A DNA stretch of 64,000 bases, from the NCBI RefSeq assembly GCF_023078375.1, contig NZ_CP095555.1:124001-188000 (forward strand), written 5' to 3'. Source of the stretch: Roseomonas gilardii subsp. gilardii (GTDB taxonomy: Bacteria > Pseudomonadota > Alphaproteobacteria > Acetobacterales > Acetobacteraceae). This document shows positions 45,387-52,964 of this stretch, one piece after another. Within the stretch, counting starts at the first letter, position 1; each line of letters starts with the position of its first letter. Under the pieces are notes generated by a model, which did no database searches, was not told where the DNA came from, and saw only the letters and a list, made by a program, of their open reading frames with translations. Both the position numbers and the translations under genes were made by a program.

Positions 45387-46219
45387 GCCGGCACCTGCGC
45401 GCCGGGCGGCGTGTCGATGATCAGGGCGGCTGGCCCATCCATGGATGGAAGGTGATGGTTCAGCTGGCCCAGGAAGCTGCGCGCGCGCGCGGTGCGGGGA
45501 ACCGCGAAGAACTCCGCCGATGGCGCATCCTCCACCACCGATCCTGCCTCCATGAACAGCACACGATCGGCCACGCCGCGGGCGATGGCCATGTCATGCG
45601 TGGCAATGAGCATGGTTTGCCCTTCCTCAGCCAGCTTGCGGATAATCGCGACCACTTCCTGCGCCAGCTCAGGGTCCAGGGCGCTGGTCGGCTCGTCGAG
45701 CAGCAGCACGCGCGGCGACATGGCCAATGCCCGGGCAATGGCCACGCGCTGCTGCTGCCCGCCCGAGAGCTGCGCGGGGAAGGAGCCCGCCTTGGCCTCC
45801 AGCCCGACCTTGCGCAGCAGTTCCATGGCCAGGGGGCGCACCACGGAGCGACTTTGGCCCAGGACATGGACAGGCCCGCTCATGACATTGTCCAGCGCGG
45901 TCATGTGCCGGAACAGGTTGAAGGACTGGAAGACCATGCCAACCTTCTGCCGCTGGCGGCTCACGGCAATGTCGGAGCGTTCGTACAGGGCATCCGGCCG
46001 CTCCTCATAGCCCATCAGCTCACCATGAACGTAGATCCGGCCGGAGCTGATGGTCTCCAGGTGATTGACGCAACGGAGCATGGTGGACTTCCCTGCCCCC
46101 GACGGCCCGAGCAGCGCAACGACTTCTCCAGCGGAGACATCGAACGAGACATCCGACAGGGCTGTGTAGTTTCCCCAGCTCTTGCAGACGCGGACGGCAG
46201 ATACGGCGGGCGGTGTCAT
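45383..46219 (-). CDS. amino acid ABC transporter ATP-binding protein
   Basis: 278 residues of the GlnQ/HisP class. Walker A GPSGAGKST, Q-loop VFQSFNLFRHM, signature QLSGGQQQRVAIARALAMSP, Walker B LLLDEPTSALDPE, and H-loop IATHDMAIA. A tail of about 25 residues past the usual end is Pro-rich. It partners with the permease encoded 11 bases upstream and the periplasmic receptor. Confidence 0.92.
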   Translation of the reverse strand: MTPPAVSAVRVCKSWGNYTALSDVSFDVSAGEVVALLGPSGAGKSTMLRCVNHLETISSGRIYVHGELMGYEERPDALYERSDIAVSRQRQKVGMVFQSFNLFRHMTALDNVMSGPVHVLGQSRSVVRPLAMELLRKVGLEAKAGSFPAQLSGGQQQRVAIARALAMSPRVLLLDEPTSALDPELAQEVVAIIRKLAEEGQTMLIATHDMAIARGVADRVLFMEAGSVVEDAPSAEFFAVPRTARARSFLGQLNHHLPSMDGPAALIIDTPPGAQVPA

Positions 46220-46229
46220 GGCGTGAGCC

Positions 46230-47099
46230 TCAGCGGATGGGATAGCGCTTCTCGAGCGCCGTCTGCAGCAGGGTCGCGAAGGCCGTCATCACCAGATACC
46301 AGAAGGCCGCAACGGTGAGCAGTTCCACCACCCGGAAGTTGGAGGAGTAGATGTCGGTCACGATGCGCAGAAGCTCCAGATAGCCGATGGCCGAGGCGAG
46401 CGAGGTGGATTTCAGCAGCATGATGTACTGGTTGCCCACGGCGGGCAGGATGATCCGGCCTGCCTGCGGAACCACCACCTGCGCCATCACCGTGCGTCCG
46501 GTCATGCCGAGGGCACGGGCGGCGGCCCGCTGGCCCTGGTCCACCGCCTGGATGCCGCCGCGGATGATCTCGCTCATATAGGCGCCCTCGGCCAGGCTCA
46601 GCGCGGCGAGGGCCGCGACGAAGGGCGTGACCACCGAGGTGGTCGGGGCCGCGATGAGCGGCGTTTCCATGAAAGGCAGCGTGATGTGGATCTCGGCAAG
46701 CATGGTGGGCACCGCGTTGAACCAGAAGATGAGCTGGATCAGCATCGGCGTGCCACGGAACAGATAGACATAGACCGCAGCCAGCCCGACCAGGATCGGG
46801 TTTCCGCTGAGCCGCATCAATGCCGAGATGAATCCGATCGCCGTGGCGAAGACGAGCGCCGTGGTGCCGAGCACCACGGCGTTGAGCGCACCTTGCAGCA
46901 CGAGTGGGCTGAAGATGTACTCCAGCAGGATGGAAGGCTCGATCAGCCGTGCCCTGGCGCCGCCGGTGACGACCGCCAGCACCAGCAGCAACGCGATGGC
47001 ACCCAGGATCCAGCCACCCCATTGGCGGCGGTGCACGATGGGGAGAGCATCCGGCAACTCGGCCGGATACCGCATGGTGGACGAGGCGGTCATGACCAT
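46230..47099 (-). CDS. amino acid ABC transporter permease
   Basis: 289 residues. It is a His/Glu/Gln/Arg/opine family inner-membrane permease with five or six helices. YVYLFRGTPMLIQLIFWFNA is the signature after helix 2. The EAA loop is around QGQRAAARALGMTGRTVMAQ then VVVPQAGRIILPAVGNQYI, followed by LKSTSLASAIGYLELLR. It serves the solute-binding protein encoded just upstream. The first 35 residues are a hydrophilic cytoplasmic lead. Confidence 0.92.
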   Translation of the reverse strand: MVMTASSTMRYPAELPDALPIVHRRQWGGWILGAIALLLVLAVVTGGARARLIEPSILLEYIFSPLVLQGALNAVVLGTTALVFATAIGFISALMRLSGNPILVGLAAVYVYLFRGTPMLIQLIFWFNAVPTMLAEIHITLPFMETPLIAAPTTSVVTPFVAALAALSLAEGAYMSEIIRGGIQAVDQGQRAAARALGMTGRTVMAQVVVPQAGRIILPAVGNQYIMLLKSTSLASAIGYLELLRIVTDIYSSNFRVVELLTVAAFWYLVMTAFATLLQTALEKRYPIR

Positions 47100-47142
47100 A
47101 CCCTACGCATGGATCCTGTCGTGTCGCGTCGCATGGCTTCCC

Positions 47143-48021
47143 TCATCCCCTCCGGCTGGCGGGAAGGTTGACACTGATTTCCGGCAGGGCCGAGCCCTCG
47201 ACACCCCATTTCGTCAGGATGCGGTGATAGGTGCCGTCCGCCAGCATGGCCTGAGCGGCGGCACGGACGGCGTCGCGCAAGCCGGAACGGCCCTTCGCGA
47301 AGCCCCAGGAGGTGATGTAGGGCGTCAGCATATAGTTGCCGCCCACGATGGCATAACGGCCTTTGAACTGGCTGGACATGTAGACCAGCGCGGGGAAATC
47401 GCCGAGGTAGCCGTCCACCCGGTTCAGGTCGAGCTGCATCCGCGCGTCGGGTGCGTTGGGCAGTTGCTCCGCCCGGATCGGGGGGCGGCCGGCGGCGACG
47501 CAGCGCGCGGAGGCGGCCTCCACGGCGGCCATGATGACGCGGCCCCCAAGCAGCGTAGCGACGGAGCGGCCACAGAAATCATCGATGGTGCGGTAGCGTT
47601 CGGCATCCGCGGCACGGACCAGGATACTGCCGCCCGAACGCATGTAGTTGACGAAGTCGAGCTTCTCCTCCCGCTCCTCGGTGTCGGAGATGCCACCCGA
47701 GGCAACATCGAAGCGGTTGGCCTCGATGCCTGGGATGAGGGCCGCGTACTCGGCCTGGACGTATTCCAGGCGCAGATTCAGGCGGCGCGCGATCTCGACA
47801 AGCAGGTCCGCGCTCGCGCCCGTGACGTCCTGCTTGCCAGGCTCACGGAACTCGACAGGCGGGAAGGTTTGCTGCGAGCCGACACGCAGCGTGCCCCGGG
47901 CGCGGATGTCGGCGGGAACCAGCGAGGCCGGATCTGCGGCCTGGGCTTGTGCCGGCGGGGCGGCTGGAATGGCGAGAAGCAGCGCCGTACCTATCGCCAG
48001 CAGGGATCGTCTGACGAACAT
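47143..48021 (-). CDS. amino acid ABC transporter substrate-binding protein
   Basis: 292 residues from ATG 48021, preceded by GGAG ten bases before it. The signal peptide (FVRRSLLAIGTALLLAIPAA) ends at PPAQAQA. The mature family 3 solute-binding domain shows RARGTLRVGSQQTFPPVEFR, DVTGASADLLVEIARRLNLR, FDVASGGISDTEEREEKLDF and a GVEGSALPE end. It binds a polar amino acid or opine-like ligand. Sequence in frame further upstream (to 48159) overlaps the preceding gene and lacks a signal. Confidence 0.9.
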   Translation of the reverse strand: MFVRRSLLAIGTALLLAIPAAPPAQAQAADPASLVPADIRARGTLRVGSQQTFPPVEFREPGKQDVTGASADLLVEIARRLNLRLEYVQAEYAALIPGIEANRFDVASGGISDTEEREEKLDFVNYMRSGGSILVRAADAERYRTIDDFCGRSVATLLGGRVIMAAVEAASARCVAAGRPPIRAEQLPNAPDARMQLDLNRVDGYLGDFPALVYMSSQFKGRYAIVGGNYMLTPYITSWGFAKGRSGLRDAVRAAAQAMLADGTYHRILTKWGVEGSALPEISVNLPASRRG

Positions 48022-48082
48022 GCGTGTCGTTCTCCAGGACATCGGGGATGGGCGGCGGGCTGACCCCGCCGCCGGTCGGCGG

Positions 48083-48586
48083 TCAGCGGGTGTCGGCGCC
48101 GCGGCCCGGGATCTTCGATGGGTTCGGGCGATCCGCCCGCGGGCAAGGCGCCGCGGCATCGAACACGGCCTGTACCTGCTCGATATACTCGGCCGGGAAC
48201 TCCCACTGCTTCAGGCCGGCAGGGATGTGTTCCCAGTAGAAGTTGGGGGGGCGCATCGGCTGGCCGGGCGAGGTCATCCGATAGGTCCAGCAGTCGTAGG
48301 TCTTGCCGTCGTCGCCATGGACGGTCAGCGCGAAACGCTCGAAGTCGTCGTAATCCTCCTCGAAATGCTTCGGGTCGTGCTCGAAGACCACACCCAGGGC
48401 CTTCTGGCCCCAGGCGACAGGGGCAACGCTCGACAGGTGGCACCAGCCCCGGTCCGTCCGCTCCCCGGCCGCGTGGAACCGCAGCGCATGATTGGCAGCG
48501 TGGCCCTTCGTGATCGCCTTGGCCTCCGGCATGTACCGGCCCACCTCGATGTCGTGCAGCCAGGTACAATAGGCGAAGTAATACAT
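48083..48586 (-). CDS. gamma-glutamylcyclotransferase-like (AIG2/GGCT fold) protein
   Basis: 167 residues from ATG 48586, giving the start MYYFAYCTWLHD. Y-F-A-Y is the usual GGCT nucleotide/substrate loop at the N-terminus (normally YFAYGSNL, here with Cys-Thr-Trp-Leu in place of GSNL). YMPEAKAITKGHAANHALRF, GWCHLSSVAPVAWGQKALGV and VFEHDPKHFEEDYDDFER fit the six-stranded barrel. It probably releases 5-oxoproline or acts on gamma-glutamyl peptides (family knowledge). It is the first gene before an amino acid ABC transporter, which fits peptide or glutamate-derivative use. Confidence 0.75.
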   Translation of the reverse strand: MYYFAYCTWLHDIEVGRYMPEAKAITKGHAANHALRFHAAGERTDRGWCHLSSVAPVAWGQKALGVVFEHDPKHFEEDYDDFERFALTVHGDDGKTYDCWTYRMTSPGQPMRPPNFYWEHIPAGLKQWEFPAEYIEQVQAVFDAAAPCPRADRPNPSKIPGRGADTR

Positions 48587-48663
48587 GAGGATAGCTCCGT
48601 TGTGACTTCGGCGGGCGCGCCGGGCGCCGCGCGGATGGACGACCCCGACCATCCGTATGCGTC

Positions 48664-48675
48664 TTCGTATACGAA
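48664..48675. promoter_or_regulatory. GntR(FCD)-type operator upstream of the amino acid ABC block
   Basis: TTCGTATACGAA is a perfect 12-base palindrome with the GTATAC core usual for FadR-subfamily sites. A weaker outer dyad (GTATG and CATATAC) surrounds it. It sits 78 bases before the first ATG of the block and 100 bases before a divergent small gene. On the plus strand TATACT (48680-48685) makes a possible -10. Confidence 0.65.
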
Positions 48676-48774
48676 ACCATATACTGAGTCCATGCGTTTG
48701 TTCGGCGATTTTGGACCGGGGTGCCGCTGCCAGCCCCTGCCTGCGCTGGACGAAGGGAAAAAAGGGTTCATTTC

Positions 48775-49044
48775 ATGCGCTTTGCTTTCGCAGACACCCA
48801 TGCCTATCCCGGCTGCCGGGTGGCTCTACTCGAACCGGACGTGGCGAATGAGGTGGTCGCCGAGTTCTCGGACGGCACGATCGTGCCGGCACGGCAAAGG
48901 GAGGAGGCGGGCGGCAGGCACGTCTCCATCGGAGCCTACGAGACCCGGAGCGGGAGCCGGATCGAAGCGAAGTCGTGGCTTCTGCTGCCCCGCGAAGACA
49001 CGAAGGAATGGCGCGTGGCACGCCGGATTATGCCGGATTCGTAA
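48775..49044 (+). CDS. conserved-looking hypothetical protein
   Basis: 89 residues from ATG 48775, after a purine-rich GAAGGG/AAAAGGG stretch. It starts MRFAFADTHAYPGCRVALLE and contains VVAEFSDGTIVPARQREEAG and RIEAKSWLLLPREDTKEWRV. No signal or membrane segment. A small beta-rich cytoplasmic domain is likely. It is divergent from the ABC block and shares its palindromic control site. I do not recognise a family. Confidence 0.55.
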   Translation: MRFAFADTHAYPGCRVALLEPDVANEVVAEFSDGTIVPARQREEAGGRHVSIGAYETRSGSRIEAKSWLLLPREDTKEWRVARRIMPDS

Positions 49045-49207
49045 TTTATGGCGCCCCCATATCGCCCATGATGACATTCCCCATTTGCGGGCGTCCGGCC
49101 CGGCCACACCGGCTTGGCCGCCATCTGATGCTATTGGGACCGCCAGCCGGCTCCGTGCCATGAAGGGACGGATTTGCCCTTCGGTAGTCTTTACCTAACG
49201 ATAGAAT

Positions 49208-49435
49208 TCAGAGGGTGGCTTCTGGGGTGCTCCCCATCAAACCGGACAGGAGACTGGGTTGGACGCTTGACGGGCGATGAACCCACGAGGTGAGAGCAAG
49301 CATACGCAAGCCAGAGTGGGGGTGGCAGGCGTTGTAATCCTCGAACCAGGCAGGGAGCTGCTGGAGGACGGTGGGGGCATCTGGGCAGTGGTGCCGCGCC
49401 GGCCAGCGTAGTCTGTGCCGAAGTCTTCCGATGGC
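49208..49435 (-). mobile_element. IS3-family transposase (OrfB) C-terminal fragment
   Basis: In frame from 49381 to a TGA at 49208-49210 the translation is DAPTVLQQLPAWFEDYNACH, PHSGLRMLALTSWVHRPSS, matching the catalytic-domain end of IS3-type integrases (D-Y..-P-H-S-x-L). Upstream, EDFGTDYAGRRG lies in a different frame. The orfA, the DDE Asp residues and the element's ends are missing, so it is a remnant. Confidence 0.6.
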
Positions 49436-49567
49436 CGCTGTGCCGTACGCCCTCAGCCATGCCCGAGGTCATCGAGTGAACAGGGTGGATGGTGACGGAG
49501 CACAAAAGCTGGGCGACGTGTCTCTCACAGCAGGATTCACCCGGCTGCTTTCACCGCAGGACAAGAC

Positions 49568-49729
49568 ATGGCCATGATGTCAGCGGAGCGCTGCCCGGAT
49601 GCATTGCGGGAAGCAGGATTGCGTGTACCGGATGGGATTTCGGTTGTCGGCATCGACGGCGTCGGCCCTGCACGCCGATCGCCTTATCGCCCGACCCTCT
49701 GGTGGTCCGTATTGGCGAGAAACGAGTAG
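49568..49729 (+). pseudogene. LacI-family regulator C-terminal remnant
   Basis: Fifty-three codons from 49568 read MAMMSAERCPDALREAGLRV, PDGISVVGIDGVGPARRSPY, RPTLWW and end at TAG. This is the end of the LacI/PBP1 effector domain (N-D-x-M-A...ALREAGLRVPxDISVVGFD), with the HTH and most of the sensor lost. It lies between an IS3 fragment and the hydrolase gene. Confidence 0.6.
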
Positions 49730-49813
49730 GACGGCGAGATTCCGCCTATCCGGCCGCGTTTCTGATCGCCTCCTGATGATGCGAAGGGAATGATCTACAC
49801 CACACGGCACTTC

Positions 49814-50587
49814 TCAGGCTTCGGTGGCCTGCAACCAGTCGCGCAGCAGTTCGCTGAGCAGATCCGGTTCCTCCAGCGCAGGCATATGGCCGCAGTTCGG
49901 AATAACGTGCAGCGTGGAACCTTTGATGCTCGCATGCATCTCCTCTGCGTGCTCCACAGGCGTCACCCGGTCCCCCTCCCCCACCACGATCAGTGTTTCG
50001 GCAGGAAGCGCTGAAAGCCCGGGGCGTGCGTCCGCGCGGGTCATGATCGCCTGCTGCTGACGGAGGAAAGCTTCTCCGCCGACCCTCAGGGCCATGGCTC
50101 GCATCTCGGCCGCGACATGCCCCTCGAAATGGCGGGGATGTACGAGGTCACCGAGCAGCTTGCGGGTGATGCCGACGAACTTTCCATGGCGGAGCGAGGT
50201 CATGCCTGCCTGCCGTTGGGCGATGCGCTCGGGACTGTCGGCACGCGCGCTGGTATCGACCAGGGCCAGGCGCCGCACACGATCCGGCGCCTGCCGCATG
50301 ATCTCCAGCGCGACATACCCGCCCATCGACTGCCCGACGAGCGAGAAGCGGGGCGGCGCCGCCGCCAGGGTGCGCCGCGCCATGGCCGCGATGGAGGAAT
50401 CCAGTGTGAGATCCGCCACCATCGGCGCGGACACGTCGGCAAGTGCCCGCACCTGATGGTGCCACAGGGCCTGGTCGCAGAGCAGGCCGGGCAGGAAGAC
50501 CACAGGCTCCAGCGGCCGGATTGTGGCGGCAGCCATCATGCCGTGCGGCAGTGTCGCTACTCTGTCCAGATCGAATGCCAGGCTCAT
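49814..50587 (-). CDS. alpha/beta fold hydrolase
   Basis: 257 residues from ATG 50587, with GAGGAG nine bases upstream. The fold is complete: VVFLPGLLCDQALWHHQVRA (oxyanion region), GQSMGG (nucleophile Ser), a cap region, the acid in ALPAETLIVVGEGDRVTPVE and catalytic His in VIPNCGHMPALEEPD. It is close to the enol-lactonase/C-C hydrolase type in general form, but the substrate is unknown. It is divergent from a LysR gene with a 92-base gap, so probably LysR-activated. Confidence 0.88.
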   Translation of the reverse strand: MSLAFDLDRVATLPHGMMAAATIRPLEPVVFLPGLLCDQALWHHQVRALADVSAPMVADLTLDSSIAAMARRTLAAAPPRFSLVGQSMGGYVALEIMRQAPDRVRRLALVDTSARADSPERIAQRQAGMTSLRHGKFVGITRKLLGDLVHPRHFEGHVAAEMRAMALRVGGEAFLRQQQAIMTRADARPGLSALPAETLIVVGEGDRVTPVEHAEEMHASIKGSTLHVIPNCGHMPALEEPDLLSELLRDWLQATEA

Positions 50588-50679
50588 AGGGGTCAGCTCC
50601 TCGGCCCGGAAGATGAGGCTTGATGGCTTCATCTGTCCAATACATGATACAGGCCTTCTTGATATGTTTTGGAGATGAT

Positions 50680-51651
50680 GTGGAGCTGCGTCACATCCGG
50701 TACTTCCTGGCGGTCGCCGAAGAAGGCCATTTCACCCGGGCCGCGCAGAGGCTCGGGATCGGGCAGCCGCCCCTCAGCCAGCAGATCAAGGATCTGGAGG
50801 AAGAGATCGGCGTCATGCTGTTCCACCGTGGCCCGAAGGGCGCGGAACTCACCGCGGCCGGCAAGGTGTTCCAGGAACGTGTGCGACCCCTTCCGTCCGA
50901 GGTGCGGAGCGCGGTGGAAGCAACGCGCCGGGCTGCGCGCGGCGAGATCGGCACGCTCAGGGTCGGCTTCACAGGCTCCGCGGCCTTCAATCCCCGGGTG
51001 CCGCTGGCCATCCGCACCTACAGGCGGCGCTATCCGGATGTCGAGCTCAGCTTGCGGGAAGCAAACTCGAACGGCCTTGTCGAGGCGTTGCGCTCCGGCA
51101 GCCTGGATGCCGCTTTCCTGCGGCCCGAGGCGATCGACCGGGATGGACTCAGGCTCCATGCCATGGAGGAGGAGCCCCTCATCGCCGCGCTGCCATCCAG
51201 CCGCATGGCGCACGAGAAGCCCATCCACCTGCGCGAGCTTGCCTCCGATCCCTTCGTCATGACACCGCGCGCACTGGGGCCGACCTTGTTCGACGTGACG
51301 ATCGGCGCCTGCCGCAAGGCCGGGTTCGAACCGATCATCGGCCAATCAGCGCCGCAGGTGGCCTCGGTCCTGGCACTGGTCGCGGCCGAACTGGGCGTTG
51401 CGCTCGTCCCGGTGTCCATGCGGGATGCGGCGATCAAGGGCGTGACCTACCATGACATCAAGGGCGAGAAGCCGGTCACGGCCCTGGCGCTGGCGGTCCG
51501 GAGCAACGAGCGGTCCCCCGCCGTGGCGGCCTTCGTTGCCGAGGCGCGTTTCCTGGAGGGAGGGCCTGACACGTCTGGCCGTTTGCGGGACCACGGCGCG
51601 CCAGCAGCACCGCTTCCGGAGCACGGTTCCCACCATCGGCGGCAGGAGTGA
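50680..51651 (+). CDS. LysR family transcriptional regulator
   Basis: 323 residues from GTG 50680 (VELRHIRYFLAVAEEGHFTR), preceded by TGGAG. The frame is open from 50620, but LysR proteins start at this HTH. The HTH is followed by AAQRLGIGQPPLSQQIKDLE and the CatM/BenM-like effector domain (GTLRVGFTGSAAFNPRVPLA, LDAAFLRPEAIDRDG, FVMTPRALGPTLFD). This subgroup often controls aromatic catabolism. It probably regulates the divergent hydrolase. About 30 C-terminal residues run into IS630 remnant territory. Confidence 0.87.
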   Translation: MELRHIRYFLAVAEEGHFTRAAQRLGIGQPPLSQQIKDLEEEIGVMLFHRGPKGAELTAAGKVFQERVRPLPSEVRSAVEATRRAARGEIGTLRVGFTGSAAFNPRVPLAIRTYRRRYPDVELSLREANSNGLVEALRSGSLDAAFLRPEAIDRDGLRLHAMEEEPLIAALPSSRMAHEKPIHLRELASDPFVMTPRALGPTLFDVTIGACRKAGFEPIIGQSAPQVASVLALVAAELGVALVPVSMRDAAIKGVTYHDIKGEKPVTALALAVRSNERSPAVAAFVAEARFLEGGPDTSGRLRDHGAPAAPLPEHGSHHRRQE

Positions 51652-51693
51652 TCCGATGTCAGGGGCGATCCAGGCGGCAACACCGCCCATTGC

Positions 51694-51885
51694 TCATCCG
51701 GCGGCGGCACTCTCTCCGCGCGGGTCGCGTCCGTTGCGGCGAGCCATGTTCGTGCTCGCCCAGGTCTCGTCGATGAAGACCGGGCGCTCTGGGTCGGGGC
51801 TGGGCTGCATCTCTCGCCAGGTGGCACGCGCCGCTGCTATGTCCGGGCGGTCCTGCCCGGCAGTGAGCCGGGAAACCCATGGTGA
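51694..51885 (-). mobile_element. IS630-family transposase internal fragment
   Basis: The minus-strand translation has DRPDIAAARATWREMQPSPD, PERPVFIDETWASTNMARRN, GRDPRGESAAAG and a TGA at 51694. VFIDET with the catalytic Asp and ASTNMARR-GR-PRG are hallmarks of IS630 DDE transposases. Both flanking parts are missing. It is an inactive fragment in the 282-base gap between the LysR gene and the epimerase. Confidence 0.7.
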
Positions 51886-51933
51886 CCTGTGTTCCAGCTA
51901 CGGCCACGCCACGGCCATTCCATCTGGTGAAAC

Positions 51934-52947
51934 CTACTTCACCACGAAGCCATGCGCGTACGGGTCCCGGTCATCGATGAAGATGGTGTTGATACCGGTC
52001 TGGCGTGCCCATCCACCTATGGAGGGAATGATCGCCGGCTTGCCGGCAACCTCGGCCGCCGCCTCGACCCGCCCCTTGAAGATCGAGCCGATGATCGATT
52101 CATGCCAGAACTCATCGCCCACATTCAGCTTGCCCTTGGCTGCCAGCTGCGCCATCCGCGCGGAGGTGCCGGTGCCGGTGCCGGTGCCGCAGGGTGAGCG
52201 GTCGATCGCCTTGTCACCATAGAACACGGCGTTACGGCCGTGAGCGCCTTCCACCGTCGGCCTGCCGGTCCACTGGATATGCGACAGGCCGCGGATCTCG
52301 GGATGCTCGGGGTGCACGAAATCGTACTTCTCGTTCAGTGCCTTCCGAAGCTTCGGCGAGAAGCCGATCAGCTCCCCTGCAGTGAAGTCGGCCATGTCGC
52401 CGAAATTCCTCTGCGGCTCCACAATGGCGTAGAAGTTGCCGCCATAAGCCACGTCCACCACGATCTCACCGAGCCCTTCCACATCCGCGGTCAGCCCTTC
52501 GGCATGGAGGAAACCCGGGACATTGGTGAGACGCACTTCCTCGACGAAGCGGCCTTCCTGGCGATAGAGGATATCGACCTTGCCCGCCGGGGTGTCGATG
52601 GATAACCGGCCGGGTTCGCGCGGCTGGATCAGGCCATTCTCGATGCCCATGGTGATGGTGCCGATGGTCCCGTGACCGCACATCGGCAGGCAACCCGAAG
52701 TCTCGATGAACAGTACGGCGACATCGCAGTCGGGGCGCGTCGGCGGATAGAGGATGGAACCCGACATCATGTCGTGGCCACGTGGCTCGAACATCAGGCC
52801 GGTCCGGATCCAGTCGAAGTCCCGAAGGAAATGAGCGCGCCTTTCCAGCATGTTCGCGCCTTCGAGGCGAGGCCCGCCGCCCGAAACGAGGCGCACCGGA
52901 TTGCCGCAGGTATGCCCATCGAGGCAGGAAAAGGTATGGACCGCCAT
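51934..52947 (-). CDS. 4-hydroxyproline 2-epimerase / proline racemase family protein
   Basis: 337 residues. The two-base racemase mechanism needs two Cys, both present: MCGHGTIG (about Cys90) and SPCGTG (about Cys254). The diaminopimelate-epimerase-like fold is complete. The Cys90 context and lack of a Thr at that site favour hydroxyproline epimerase or racemase over 3-hydroxyproline dehydratase. Directly after the second Cys is GTGTGTGTS where relatives have GTGTS. This is encoded by a four-copy GGTGCC repeat and adds four residues to the active-site loop. It lies next to a D-amino-acid oxidase-like pseudogene, consistent with trans-4-hydroxy-L-proline use. Confidence 0.85.
   Translation of the reverse strand: MAVHTFSCLDGHTCGNPVRLVSGGGPRLEGANMLERRAHFLRDFDWIRTGLMFEPRGHDMMSGSILYPPTRPDCDVAVLFIETSGCLPMCGHGTIGTITMGIENGLIQPREPGRLSIDTPAGKVDILYRQEGRFVEEVRLTNVPGFLHAEGLTADVEGLGEIVVDVAYGGNFYAIVEPQRNFGDMADFTAGELIGFSPKLRKALNEKYDFVHPEHPEIRGLSHIQWTGRPTVEGAHGRNAVFYGDKAIDRSPCGTGTGTGTSARMAQLAAKGKLNVGDEFWHESIIGSIFKGRVEAAAEVAGKPAIIPSIGGWARQTGINTIFIDDRDPYAHGFVVK
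52165..52188. repeat. GGTGCC hexanucleotide, four tandem copies in the epimerase active-site loop
   Basis: Four perfect copies of GGTGCC (plus strand), coding Gly-Thr x4 on the minus strand directly after the catalytic Cys. Normal relatives encode Gly-Thr twice. The extra 12 bases keep frame, so expansion by strand slippage is likely. Confidence 0.7.
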
Positions 52948-52964
52948 GGTCGGGATCTCCGGCG

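Noticed and set aside
50629-51345. Antisense frame over the LysR gene
   Set aside because: No start signal or domain. Shadow of the LysR coding sequence.
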